This document shows positions 17,731-24,558 of a stretch of DNA of 58,992 nucleotides, piece by piece. The notes beneath the pieces were generated by a model that was not told the origin of the DNA, made no database searches, and was given only the letters and a program-made list of their open reading frames with translations. Each line of letters begins with the position of its first letter. Within the stretch, counting starts at the first letter, position 1. Location of the stretch: positions 1-58,992 of IMG/VR virus record IMGVR_UViG_3300042869_000878. One strand, written 5' to 3'. Both the position numbers and the translations under genes were made by a program. This DNA is from a virus.

Positions 17731-19104
17731 TTATAAAAATTTTTTCTTTACTATTCTTCTTTCATTAAATAATTCGGGTTGATTATCCAATTGATATAAA
17801 CCATCAATATCCAAAAGTCTTTGGTGATATTTGTTGGTTTTATCGTTATAAACATTAACCAACGCTTTATTTGTTTCAGGTTGTATAGTTTGAACAATAA
17901 ATGATATATCAGGATCCTTTTTTGTTTTAACCCAATCAAACCCATATTTTTCATCAATAAAGTCTCTTATCTCACGATATCCGTTAATATCAATAAAACG
18001 ATCATCCTCTTCAATTTTTTCTAACATTTGGTCTAAACCTTTTGAAAAATATTCCTGAATAGCATTATCGTCCCAATCAACACAATCCACCTCATATTCT
18101 AACTCACCCCAATATCCTCTATTTTTTTTATCATAAAGTTTTATTAATTTGTTCAATAATTCACTCAATGTAAATCTGTAGTTTTCAACATCATGATACC
18201 AATGTAATAATACCCCAACCGTTGTTTCAAATCTATAACCTTTGTGTACTTGCTTAATTCCAAATCTATCAAATGGTTTATCAATCTCACCTAAGATGAT
18301 ATCTTTAACCGCATCATTAATACATTCTTGCCATTTGGATGCATATTCATTGATTAAATCATCAACAATATAACTAAAGTCTTCACCTAAAATTTTTGAT
18401 ATACCTTCATAATCATCTTCCTTTATAAAACCATTAGAAAATTTAGCAATTTTGAAAGCCTTACTTCTGTTATCATCATTAAAATTATACTGAATATACT
18501 CACCGTGTTTCCACCTATCGTGTTCATTATACGAATCGTAATCACGACTTGAGTAAGCACTGGTAAAAGCCCTATACGTGTAAATGTCATCACTATCCTC
18601 AACATCAATAGTATCCAAAAAAACCTCATCATCCTCAAATTTAATAACAACCTTAGAATTACTTGGATTTCTTTCATTGAATTTTACTTCTTCAATTATC
18701 GGATCATCCCCATCATCTCTCCATCCAGGATCATAACCTTTAGATACCTTTTTTAGAAACTCATATGTTTTACCACCTTTTATAATTGGTGATAATACTT
18801 TTAATGAAGATAAAAATGATCGTTTAAAATCGTTTATCTCTATAATTTCGTCATGATTTTTAAGATCTCTTATAACACTCCCATTATCATCATTATAAAT
18901 GGAATATAAACTATCATCCTTTTTACCGATCACAAAATATAGATCACCATTTTTATAATGATTACCCCAATGATCCTTACCATAAAAATTATCTCCAAAA
19001 TATTGGGAGGCATTTAAAGTTAATACTTTAACGATCTTAACATTTTCATTATCCTGTATTACATCAACATCCTCGTCGTATGGGTTATATTTTCCCTTTT
19101 CCAT
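17731..19104 (-). CDS. Unknown 457-residue phage protein
   Basis: An acidic protein that I do not recognise. The start is set at the ATG at 19104, because a longer frame to 19293 would run through the tmRNA gene. The region about 30-90 (YGKDHWGNHYKNGDLYFVIG) loosely resembles a module in the leucine-rich protein at 50.5 kb and other large phage proteins, in which a WCT motif precedes a strand reading Y-x-x-GPLYVI; here the Cys is missing. The rest is mostly helical with no membrane segment. An ATATTTAT motif lies 7-14 bases before the start. Confidence 0.6.
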   Translation of the reverse strand: MEKGKYNPYDEDVDVIQDNENVKIVKVLTLNASQYFGDNFYGKDHWGNHYKNGDLYFVIGKKDDSLYSIYNDDNGSVIRDLKNHDEIIEINDFKRSFLSSLKVLSPIIKGGKTYEFLKKVSKGYDPGWRDDGDDPIIEEVKFNERNPSNSKVVIKFEDDEVFLDTIDVEDSDDIYTYRAFTSAYSSRDYDSYNEHDRWKHGEYIQYNFNDDNRSKAFKIAKFSNGFIKEDDYEGISKILGEDFSYIVDDLINEYASKWQECINDAVKDIILGEIDKPFDRFGIKQVHKGYRFETTVGVLLHWYHDVENYRFTLSELLNKLIKLYDKKNRGYWGELEYEVDCVDWDDNAIQEYFSKGLDQMLEKIEEDDRFIDINGYREIRDFIDEKYGFDWVKTKKDPDISFIVQTIQPETNKALVNVYNDKTNKYHQRLLDIDGLYQLDNQPELFNERRIVKKKFL

Positions 19105-19126
19105 ATGAAATAAATATCTAAAAATT

Positions 19127-19156
19127 TTGATTATTGTAGTTTTACACTTATATTTG
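19127..19156 (+). promoter_or_regulatory. Bacteroidota-type promoter of the tmRNA gene
   Basis: TTG at 19127-19129 and TATATTTG at 19149-19156 are separated by 19 bases, the canonical layout. The start point would be about 20 bases before the mature tmRNA 5' end, leaving a leader for RNase P to remove. Confidence 0.7.
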
Positions 19157-19182
19157 TATTTATAATAAGTTATTTGACATAT

Positions 19183-19578
19183 GGGGGTGTTTTTGGATTT
19201 GACAGGTATTGGCTGAGGATCAAGGGCACGTGGAGACTGAATTAATCTCCTAAAAAACTGATTCACATTTATAGACGGCAACGTTTTGAACAAAATGGAA
19301 ACTCTTGGTTTACTAAGAGAATCTGAAGTTACTGTAGCCTAAGAGGTTTACGGAAACGGGGGGTCGGCAGACATATAACCTAGCAACAGAAGTCGTTGAC
19401 GAGTTGGTTTTCTCTCTAAAAGAAAACAAAACGGGTATGGTTCCCCGTAAGGACTGTCACCGTCGCTGAGCGGTGTGAGAACTCAGATATTTCGGAAGGT
19501 ATGAAAAACCTTGATCTAAACGTGTAGTCCTTATCTGACAGGATATACTGGACCGGAGTTCGAGTCTCCGCACCTCCA
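19183..19578 (+). ncRNA. ssrA: tmRNA (transfer-messenger RNA)
   Basis: A complete phage-encoded tmRNA of about 396 bases, which rescues stalled ribosomes and tags the nascent protein. The 5' end GGGGGTG pairs with CACCTCC at 19571-19577, followed by discriminator A; CCA is not encoded. The D-like region TTTGGATTTGACAGG and the T arm CGGAG-TTCGAGT-CTCCG (19556-19570) are typical. The resume codon appears to be GGC at 19277, just after TAGAC, and the reading frame runs 21 codons to TAA at 19340. The tag begins GNVLNKMETL and ends ESEVTVA, so it is long and lacks the usual ALAA ending. It has its own promoter and terminator. Confidence 0.93.
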
Positions 19579-19584
19579 CTATTT

Positions 19585-19614
19585 AAACCTCACTACTTAT
19601 AGTGAGGTTTTTTT
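19585..19614 (+). terminator. Intrinsic terminator of the tmRNA gene
   Basis: AAACCTCACTA pairs perfectly with TAGTGAGGTTT across a 4-base loop, then T-rich sequence. It faces the terminator of the minus-strand large RNA about 50 bases away. Confidence 0.95.
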
Positions 19615-19664
19615 ATGCGCTAAAATTATAGATTAGTGTTGTGAGAAAATTATTTTTTAAAGCA

Positions 19665-19693
19665 CAAAAAAAGGGACGATTCACATCGGCCCT
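19665..19693 (-). terminator. Intrinsic terminator of large RNA copy 1
   Basis: On the minus strand GGGCCGAT and ATCGTCCC pair (one mismatch) around GTGA, followed by seven T. It sets the 3' end and the strand of the large RNA. Confidence 0.92.
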
Positions 19694-20651
19694 GTTAGTT
19701 TCTTTATATTAGTAAGTTTACTTAAAAAAAATAAAAACCTGAGATTACAGTTTTTTGTGAGTTATCTTTTGAAGGATTATTGTTTCCCTTCTTATCCACT
19801 TCCTTTTGAGAAGTAATACTCAGTGACGGTATTTTAGGTTTACCACTCCTTAAGGTTTGAATTACTCTATCAATACTTAACTCTTTTTGAGACTGCCGTC
19901 CCAGTTCGTCCTTGCGGGACTAAAGGTCTTTCTTAACAATACACATTGACTTGGGGTCTCTGTGTGCAATGAACGGCTCATTACTATGTAGTCACCTTTC
20001 ACTCAAACCTAATGGACACTTTTCCTTAATGTATTTTTTAATTATTGGATAATTTTGGAATCCATAAGTTTTGTGTTGTAGATGTGTCAGAGTAGTGGTC
20101 CACCGTAAGCTTCGTTTCCTTTTGAGAAACGAAATACTAAACTACTCCGTGAAGTGTCCCCACCTCCATATTTTAAGATTACTTCATAAAGAGATCTTGG
20201 TAGATCTGTCTTTAGGGATAGTAGCGACACCACTCGTTCTCTATCTTACCTTTCGGTTTTAAGTCCTCTATCATATTGGGACCCGCAATAGTGTAACTGG
20301 ATGGTCACATTTCTTACAGAGTTCCTATGGGTTATTCTTATTACTCTTCCGAGTTCAACCTGACAATCTACTTTGCCAGGTCACCCTACCATTTTCCCTA
20401 CGAAGTTATCCTCGGTACTGAAGGTTTGGTGATATCCCACTTGTGTACTTGAGCTCAATCCCTACCAAAAGGTGAGTTTCAAACCGCAATCTCCTCAACA
20501 CGAGGGAGATCACTTTATCCTACTTTCGTAGTTTATTTAAGGACCATACACGGCCCATTATCATTTATCGGTTATCATTATCCCGAAGGATTACTTTCAC
20601 CAAATGGATAATCTTTTTGTTTCAAAGAACGTCTCGGACATTTCCGATTTG
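19665..20651 (-). ncRNA. Giant structured noncoding RNA, copy 1 (GOLLD/ROOL-like class)
   Basis: About 990 bases with no convincing reading frame. Tandem host-type promoters lie upstream and an intrinsic terminator lies at the 3' end, all on the minus strand. A paralogue lies at 36.2-37.3 kb. The two copies differ at compensatory positions in hairpins (for example 20192-20207, 20343-20354, 20358-20381, 20489-20510), which shows selection on RNA structure. GAAA-capped hairpins on this strand, CTAC-GAAA-GTAG at 20520-20531 and ACC-GAAA-GGT at 20248-20257, agree with the strand call. Size, ornate structure and a tRNA/tmRNA-rich phage setting match GOLLD and ROOL RNAs, which form multimeric RNA assemblies. 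I cannot assign it to either by eye. The 5' end is estimated from the promoter. Confidence 0.88.
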
Positions 20652-20656
20652 TTTTA

Positions 20657-20686
20657 CAAAGGTAAGACATTTTTTTGATTTGTCAA
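20657..20686 (-). promoter_or_regulatory. Proximal promoter of large RNA copy 1
   Basis: On the minus strand TTG (20684-20686), 19 bases, then TACCTTTG (20657-20664). It matches the Bacteroidota housekeeping consensus exactly and should start transcription near 20651. Confidence 0.82.
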
Positions 20687-20768
20687 ACACTTTTTTTCTT
20701 TTTTTTTATTCGGTGTTAGGAAACCACAGTTTTATAACGGATTGTCAACCTAATCCCGAATTGTTTTA

Positions 20769-20798
20769 CAAAGTTACGACATTTTTTTCGTTAGTCAA
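20769..20798 (-). promoter_or_regulatory. Distal promoter of large RNA copy 1
   Basis: On the minus strand TTG (20796-20798), 19 bases, then TAACTTTG (20769-20776). A second full match 112 bases upstream of the first, with the same AAAAAAATGTC stretch inside the spacer, suggests a duplicated promoter unit. Confidence 0.82.
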
Positions 20799-20816
20799 GT
20801 ACTTTGTGAACTTTTT

Positions 20817-20963
20817 TTAATATTTTTCTGCGTATACATCGTCTGTACCGTAGTAATATGCTCTTGCTTCCGCAAAAGAGGCATTTGGTGTGGTATATTT
20901 GTTACCATTATTGTCATAATAGTAATAAGTATAATTAACCAATACTTGTGTTTCATCACTCAT
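20817..20963 (-). CDS. 48-residue Tyr-rich protein
   Basis: A short frame from the ATG at 20963 to TAA at 20817. It starts MSDETQVLVNY, contains many Tyr and Asn residues and ends DDVYAEKY. No known family, membrane segment or signal is visible. Codon usage fits the phage. It lies between the amidase gene and the large-RNA promoters and would be transcribed into them. Confidence 0.55.
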   Translation of the reverse strand: MSDETQVLVNYTYYYYDNNGNKYTTPNASFAEARAYYYGTDDVYAEKY

Positions 20964-21056
20964 ATTTAGAGTTTTAAAGGTTAGTAAATTAATGAACTTT
21001 TTATTTATAACACAAAGATAGTATAAGTTATCCGATAAAACAAATGGGAGGGTGAA

Positions 21057-21941
21057 TTATTTCAATAAATTTTTAATTCGTTGTATATCTTCTTGTTTTT
21101 TTAACTCTTTGGATTCTTTTAGAATACCCCCAAGGCTTTTAAAAAAGTCAAAAGGATTAGATTTTTCAGTGTTTGTAGTAGTAGTTGTAGTTGTTACTTT
21201 ATTATCATTAGATACATCATCATCAACATCATCATCATCGTCATTATTAGACTTATTATTGTTATCTTTTGGATTATCTTCTTTACGTTTAAAAATTTTT
21301 CTATCTTTTTCTTTAGGATCCTCAACAACTTTACCTATCTCATCATCAACCTCAGGCAATTGATCCTCAGGTGTATTCCAGTACTTGGTAGCATATGCTT
21401 TACATCTCTGACCTTCCGTTGATGATTTATTTGTTGATACCTCTCCATGACCATATACATTTGATAGTGAATAACCCAAACTTTTTATTAATAATAATGC
21501 GGTTTTACATTGTTTAATTAGGATATCGTCATTGTCGTCCCCGGAAATTTCAACTCCTTCTGCGGTTGAATTATTTATCATCCCCATACCTGATTTTTGA
21601 TGTGCGATATGGGCACCCTTAGATCCTTGTGGTAACGATCTATATAATTTACCATCTCTATCTATAATCCATTGAATCCCTAAAACAGTACATTTTGGAC
21701 TACCTTTGTAATGTCTACAATTTAAAGTATTAACAGTACCAGACGCACTTCCCCTACCTGCCGTATGATGTAATATAAAATATTTAGGAGTAAATTGTTT
21801 TCCTTTAAATTTAGATTGGCTTGATATATCTATAATTTCTAAAGATTCCTTTAGAACTTTTTTTCTATTAGGTACTTCGGTACTTGAAAGTTTTTGTTGT
21901 AAAACTTTTAGATGTTCTAATAAAACTATATCGTTTTTCAT
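21057..21941 (-). CDS. N-acetylmuramoyl-L-alanine amidase (PGRP/Amidase_2), lysin
   Basis: A 294-residue peptidoglycan amidase that would cut the bond between muramic acid and the stem peptide. The catalytic domain spans about 48-185: YFILHHTAGRG carries the first zinc His, VYGHGEVS the second, and GQRCKAY the Cys/Lys region that completes the site in Amidase_2 enzymes. The C-terminal tail is low complexity (Asp and Thr runs, about 215-260) and ends in a helix, suggesting a tether. The N-terminal 45 residues are helical with a Leu-Leu-Glu near position 9. It overlaps closely with the membrane protein upstream and forms a lysis-like cassette with the holin-like gene. Confidence 0.9.
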   Translation of the reverse strand: MKNDIVLLEHLKVLQQKLSSTEVPNRKKVLKESLEIIDISSQSKFKGKQFTPKYFILHHTAGRGSASGTVNTLNCRHYKGSPKCTVLGIQWIIDRDGKLYRSLPQGSKGAHIAHQKSGMGMINNSTAEGVEISGDDNDDILIKQCKTALLLIKSLGYSLSNVYGHGEVSTNKSSTEGQRCKAYATKYWNTPEDQLPEVDDEIGKVVEDPKEKDRKIFKRKEDNPKDNNNKSNNDDDDDVDDDVSNDNKVTTTTTTTNTEKSNPFDFFKSLGGILKESKELKKQEDIQRIKNLLK

Positions 21942-21942
21942 A

Positions 21943-22557
21943 TTATTGTTCCAAATGTGTCATAAGAACCCCACCCAAAGAGGTCGCGTGAACTTGTAGA
22001 TGATTTATTGATTCCATATCCAATTTTCTCTTACGTTTTGTATAATCCAAACCTAAAGTTCCAATGAATCTATCATCAATTGTTTTAATTGAAAATAAAT
22101 ATCCTGATTTACACCCTGTATCTTCCGCAATATATTTTAACCCAAATGTTGAAATTGTTTCATCTTTAAAATCAGGGATCTCAATAACATCATTACTTAA
22201 TAATTCGTTGATAGATTTTGAGAATAAATTAACGGGTATGTTGTGAAAATTACTTTGTACCGATTGTACTCCAGGATGAACCGTTTCATACATTATTGAA
22301 AACTTTGCCATTGATTTACCTGTTGGGTAGAAATTACCACCATTGTGGAATTGTGTTATCCAAACACGATCAGCATCAAATTCTTCCTTAATGTGTTCTA
22401 TTTTTGCCGTTATCATCTCACTCACACGAAGAGTTTCTCTAACCATATCTGGTTTCTCTTTTTTCCTTTCCAACTTACTTTTCAAGTAAACTAAAATAAT
22501 CGGTCCTAACACACCTGTTATAAACGCAATAATAATACCACTCATATTTTCAAACAT
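21943..22557 (-). CDS. Membrane-anchored GAF-like protein
   Basis: A 204-residue protein with one N-terminal membrane helix (about 7-26, IIIAFITGVLGPIILVYL) followed by a basic stretch, so the rest is probably cytoplasmic. The soluble part (about 45-200) reads like a GAF domain: DADRVWITQFHNGG, then FSIMYETVHPG, then a Cys-Gly-x-Gly-type segment TGCKSGYLFS and IGTLGLDY. GAF domains bind small ligands or mediate contacts. It sits between holin-like and amidase genes, 2 bases from the latter, so it may time lysis by sensing host state. That role is inference. Confidence 0.6.
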   Translation of the reverse strand: MFENMSGIIIAFITGVLGPIILVYLKSKLERKKEKPDMVRETLRVSEMITAKIEHIKEEFDADRVWITQFHNGGNFYPTGKSMAKFSIMYETVHPGVQSVQSNFHNIPVNLFSKSINELLSNDVIEIPDFKDETISTFGLKYIAEDTGCKSGYLFSIKTIDDRFIGTLGLDYTKRKRKLDMESINHLQVHATSLGGVLMTHLEQ

Positions 22558-22602
22558 ATAAGATAAATACTCATCAATACATAAAAATTATAATGTAAAA
22601 TA

Positions 22603-22628
22603 AAAAAACCCACTAAAAAGTGGGTTTT
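22603..22628 (-). terminator. Intrinsic terminator after the holin-like gene
   Basis: AAAACCCACT and AGTGGGTTTT pair around a 4-base loop, with further T on the minus strand. It separates the holin-like gene from the downstream GAF-like and amidase genes. Confidence 0.92.
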
Positions 22629-22647
22629 ACATTTTTATCCGAAAAAA

Positions 22648-22821
22648 TTAAGCTTTGTTTTTTTCTACAATTGACCAAATTGTACCTGCCAATGTGATAA
22701 CTCCACCTGTAAGTTCAAACAACAGAGTTTCATCAATAAGTCCTTTTGCGATAAAAATACCACCAATAAAAGTTAATGAGTGTCTTAGAATACCCAAAAG
22801 TTGTTCTTTAGTTAATTTCAT
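22648..22821 (-). CDS. Small two-helix membrane protein, holin-like
   Basis: A 57-residue protein starting MKLTKEQLLGILRH at the ATG at 22821; the longer upstream frame runs through promoter-like AT-rich sequence. Two hydrophobic helices (about 14-29, SLTFIGGIFIAKGLI; about 33-52, LTGGVITLAGTIWSIV) are joined by a short acidic turn, and the tail is charged. This topology and its place by the amidase fit a class II holin, which opens the inner membrane at lysis. Similar short proteins are often annotated as holins in T4-like phages of other hosts. Confidence 0.65.
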   Translation of the reverse strand: MKLTKEQLLGILRHSLTFIGGIFIAKGLIDETLLFELTGGVITLAGTIWSIVEKNKA

Positions 22822-22870
22822 AATTTTTGTTTTTAAAAGTTTATTTATTATAATAAATATTTCAAAAACA

Positions 22871-22963
22871 TCATTTAGCCATTTTATCCTTAACAAATAT
22901 GTATGTAAAAATTGTTACTATAACTATTGGTGTTATAATTGCTACGATGATATCTGATCCCAT
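22871..22963 (-). CDS. 30-residue single-helix membrane peptide
   Basis: A frame from the ATG at 22963 to TGA at 22871. It starts MGSDIIVAIITPIVIV, continues as one uninterrupted hydrophobic helix and ends in the basic KDKMAK, so the C-terminus should be cytoplasmic. It lies just upstream of the holin-like gene and downstream of tRNA-Met. Size and place suggest a lysis regulator (antiholin-like) or stress peptide. Evidence is composition and position only. Confidence 0.5.
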   Translation of the reverse strand: MGSDIIVAIITPIVIVTIFTYIFVKDKMAK

Positions 22964-23003
22964 AATTGTGTTTTTTTATATATGACGTGTATTATTAAAA
23001 TAG

Positions 23004-23078
23004 TGGTCCCAGCAGGACTCGAACCTGCGACCCTCTGATTATGAGTCAGATGCTACTAACCAACTGAGCTATAGGACC
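23004..23078 (-). tRNA. tRNA-Met (anticodon CAT)
   Basis: A 75-base canonical cloverleaf. Acceptor GGTCCTA pairs with TGGGACC; the anticodon arm is TCTGA-CTCATAA-TCAGA; the T arm has TTCGAGT; discriminator is A and CCA is not encoded. CAT could also mark an Ile tRNA modified by lysidine, which sequence alone does not exclude. Confidence 0.9.
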
Positions 23079-23082
23079 TAAG

Positions 23083-23173
23083 TAATCAAAAAAGGATTCG
23101 AACCCTTACCACTGTTTTTAACTCAGTATCCCCACATATAATGGGTAGCGTCTACCAATTCCGCCACTTGATT
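23083..23173 (-). tRNA. Class II-size tRNA, Leu-like, anticodon ambiguous (ATA or TAA)
   Basis: A 91-base element with acceptor AATCAAG/TTTGATT, a Leu-type D arm (GGCGGAATTGGTAGACGC) and a T arm AAGGG-TTCGAAT-CCTTT. Two hairpins lie between D and T arms. The first, CCCA-TTATATG-TGGG, is in the normal anticodon position and would read ATA, an odd anticodon. The second, ACTG-AGTTAAAAA-CAGT, looks like a Leu(UAA) anticodon arm but sits where the variable arm should be. Either the order is unusual or the tRNA has drifted. Discriminator A; CCA not encoded. Confidence 0.65.
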
Positions 23174-23187
23174 ATTTTATGATTATA

Positions 23188-23373
23188 TTATCTATGTTTT
23201 TTAGGTGTACATTGATGGTTAAGTTGGTTCTTCCCCTTGTTAACTCTCTTAGTCTGTTTATACATCTTCTGTTGTGTGTTAGAATGTTTTTTGTAGTTGT
23301 ACCCATGTTGTTGGGTAGAACAAGATGTTAGTATAACGACTAACACCATAAGTGATAATAGGTATTTTTTCAT
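23188..23373 (-). CDS. Small basic lipoprotein
   Basis: A 61-residue protein with a lipoprotein signal: MKKYLLSLMVLVVILTSCS, lipobox LTSC with the lipidated Cys near residue 18. The mature part is about 43 residues, rich in Lys, Gln, His and Asn. It lies inside the RNA region between a tRNA and a tRNA-like module. Small phage lipoproteins can act as outer-membrane spanins or in superinfection exclusion; nothing here decides between these. Confidence 0.7.
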   Translation of the reverse strand: MKKYLLSLMVLVVILTSCSTQQHGYNYKKHSNTQQKMYKQTKRVNKGKNQLNHQCTPKKHR

Positions 23374-23394
23374 TTTTATTCTTTTTAAAATTTG

Positions 23395-23469
23395 TAGTCA
23401 GGGTAGGATTCGAACCTACAATAAGTAACCTTAAAGGACTTGGCACCATGCCTCATTACACTCCTGACT
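23395..23469 (-). ncRNA. tRNA-like module 1 (no normal D or anticodon arm)
   Basis: 75 bases with acceptor AGTCAGG/CCTGACT and a perfect T arm GTAGG-TTCGAAT-CCTAC. The middle does not fold as a tRNA: a GGCA-TGG-TGCC hairpin and an AAGT...ACTT stem with an 11-base loop replace the D and anticodon arms. It shares GTGTAATGAGG and AGGTTACTTAT with module 5. Acceptor and T arm should suffice for RNase P and RNase Z. Confidence 0.7.
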
Positions 23470-23682
23470 ATTTTTTCGTTCAATCATTTCTGACTGTCCC
23501 CAATACCGAGTTTCAGCGGCAACCCACTTTCGTGAGGGGTTAGAACTTGTGTGTTAACTTACTCCTGTTACTGGTACACTAACCAACCGACTTAGGCTCA
23601 AGTAATCGGCTCAGGTCCCCATGGTTGTAACACCACTTCTCATCGTTCGGGAGCAAACTAGTCGTGTACTACTCGACTCGTG
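23470..23682 (-). ncRNA. Structured spacer between tRNA-like modules 1 and 2
   Basis: 213 bases without a reading frame. Shares with the spacer at 24078-24295 the motif ACGATGAGAA-RTGGT-six bases-ACCAT-RGGGA and a later TCACGAA hairpin. The CAC-GAAA-GTG hairpin near 23525-23540 is GNRA-capped on the minus strand. It could be freed by cleavage at the flanking tRNA-like modules. Confidence 0.5.
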
Positions 23683-23871
23683 CAATCAGGACAGGATTCG
23701 AACCTGTATGATGTATTTCCCTTACATCTCGGAATTAAGAGTATCATAGAAACAACTTAATCCTACTAACTTACTTGTTGCGTCTACCAAGTTAACATTG
23801 ACCCCGTAGTGGATTCTAACCACATTGTTTTTACATCTAGAACGGGGTTGTTAACATTCCGCCACCTGACT
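23683..23871 (-). ncRNA. tRNA-like module 2, 189 bases, with hairpin inserted in the D loop
   Basis: Acceptor AGTCAGG/CCTGATT and T arm ACAGG-TTCGAAT-CCTGT are normal. The D arm reads GGCGGAAT, then a 66-base insert, then TTGGTAGACGC; removing the insert restores a Leu-type D arm. The insert is bounded by GTTAAC at both ends and contains a 7-pair ACCCCGT/ACGGGGT stem. The anticodon region is expanded to about 75 bases, with hairpins CTC...GAG and GATGTA...TACATC inside an ATGAT/ATCAT stem. No anticodon can be assigned. Confidence 0.65.
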
Positions 23872-23876
23872 ATATT

Positions 23877-23981
23877 TTATTTCAATAATCTAGACCAAAT
23901 CTTAATTACCATATCTCTTTGTGGAGATGGTTTTAGTTTCGACCACCTATCTATCCAATTCTTTATTTGTTCCTGTGTCAT
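23877..23981 (-). CDS. 34-residue peptide inside the tRNA-like array
   Basis: A frame from the ATG at 23981 to TAA at 23877, beginning MTQEQIKNWIDRW and ending VIKIWSRLLK. It reads as an amphipathic, Trp-rich helical peptide and fills the only short gap in the array (23872-23996). No family recognised. Its start resembles that of the 101-residue protein at 24.7 kb (MTQKQQDAID). It may be real or chance. Confidence 0.4.
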   Translation of the reverse strand: MTQEQIKNWIDRWSKLKPSPQRDMVIKIWSRLLK

Positions 23982-23996
23982 TCTTATTTAATCTTG

Positions 23997-24077
23997 CAGT
24001 CAGGACAGGATTTGAACCTGCATTGTCACCCCTTTATAGTGTACACCGCGAGCTGCGTTACCATTCGCCACCTGACC
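23997..24077 (-). ncRNA. tRNA-like module 3
   Basis: 81 bases. Acceptor GGTCAGG/CCTGACT, D arm GCG-AATGGTAA-CGC and T arm GCAGG-TTCAAAT-CCTGT are all normal. Between D and T arms are 33 bases that do not give a 5-pair anticodon stem; the best hairpin, CACT-ATAAAGG-GGTG, is preceded by an extra 12 bases. Discriminator G. Confidence 0.6.
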
Positions 24078-24295
24078 TATGTTAAAACACCCTTATCTAT
24101 CCAACTTACAGGTGTTATGGCTGTCCTCATTGCTGAGTTAGGAATAAACTGTCTTGCTCCCCTTCGTGATGGGTTTTACCGACCTTAGTAGTCAACTAGA
24201 AGGTAATATATATACAAACCTTCAACTCTTCCCTATGGTTATCATACCATTTCTCATCGTATGGGACATACTATCTGATGATTAGTCAGAACGTG
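24078..24295 (-). ncRNA. Structured spacer between tRNA-like modules 3 and 4
   Basis: 218 bases without a reading frame, homologous in part to the spacer at 23470-23682. Visible hairpins on the minus strand are CATAC...GTATG, ATGGT-N6-ACCAT and GAAGGT...ACCTTC. The motif ACGATGAGAA is identical in both spacers. Confidence 0.5.
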
Positions 24296-24362
24296 TAGTC
24301 AGAACAGGATTCGAACCTGCAATCTTCCTTGTTAGGAGCTCTGCCAATTGAGTTACCTGACT
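24296..24362 (-). ncRNA. tRNA-like module 4, shortened anticodon arm
   Basis: 67 bases with acceptor AGTCAGG/TCTGACT, D arm CTC-AATTGGCA-GAG and T arm GCAGG-TTCGAAT-CCTGT. Only 16 bases separate position 26 from the T arm (22 in a normal tRNA), folding as TCCT-AACA-AGGA. No 7-base anticodon loop can form. Confidence 0.65.
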
Positions 24363-24558
24363 ATTTTACTATTAGCTCTTTAGCATTCTACTCCCTGCAT
24401 GACGGAATTGTATCTTACTTAGCCCCACGTCCTCAGTACGGGTACCAAAGTTCACTAATAGTTGAGGATGAGAAGTCCTCTGTGTTGTAAGCATATTGTT
24501 ACTTTTAACAACTTCCTTTTTTATCAATACCTCCTTTCTCAAGGGAACAACACGTTTG
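24363..24558 (-). ncRNA. Structured spacer between tRNA-like modules 4 and 5
   Basis: 196 bases without a reading frame. On the minus strand GTGTTGT pairs with ACAACAC, enclosing CCTT-GAGA-AAGG (GNRA-capped) and TTGTTA-AAAG-TAACAA. A further hairpin GAGGA-CTTCTCA-TCCTC follows. It is less clearly related to the other two spacers. Confidence 0.45.

Noticed and set aside
19105-19293. N-terminal extension of the 457-residue gene across the tmRNA start
   Set aside because: The longer frame runs through the tmRNA promoter and its 5' end; the ATG at 19104 with an upstream ATATTTAT motif is the better start.
20071-20820. Short plus-strand frames inside large RNA copy 1
   Set aside because: They are not conserved in copy 2, and the compensatory changes show selection on RNA structure instead.
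23683-23871. Reading this stretch as two separate tRNAs
   Set aside because: The only way to pair the acceptor strands and the split D arm is as one module; neither half alone gives a complete cloverleaf.
23967-24188. Plus-strand frame across tRNA-like module 3 and its spacer
   Set aside because: It translates the reverse complement of a T arm and structured RNA; no other support.
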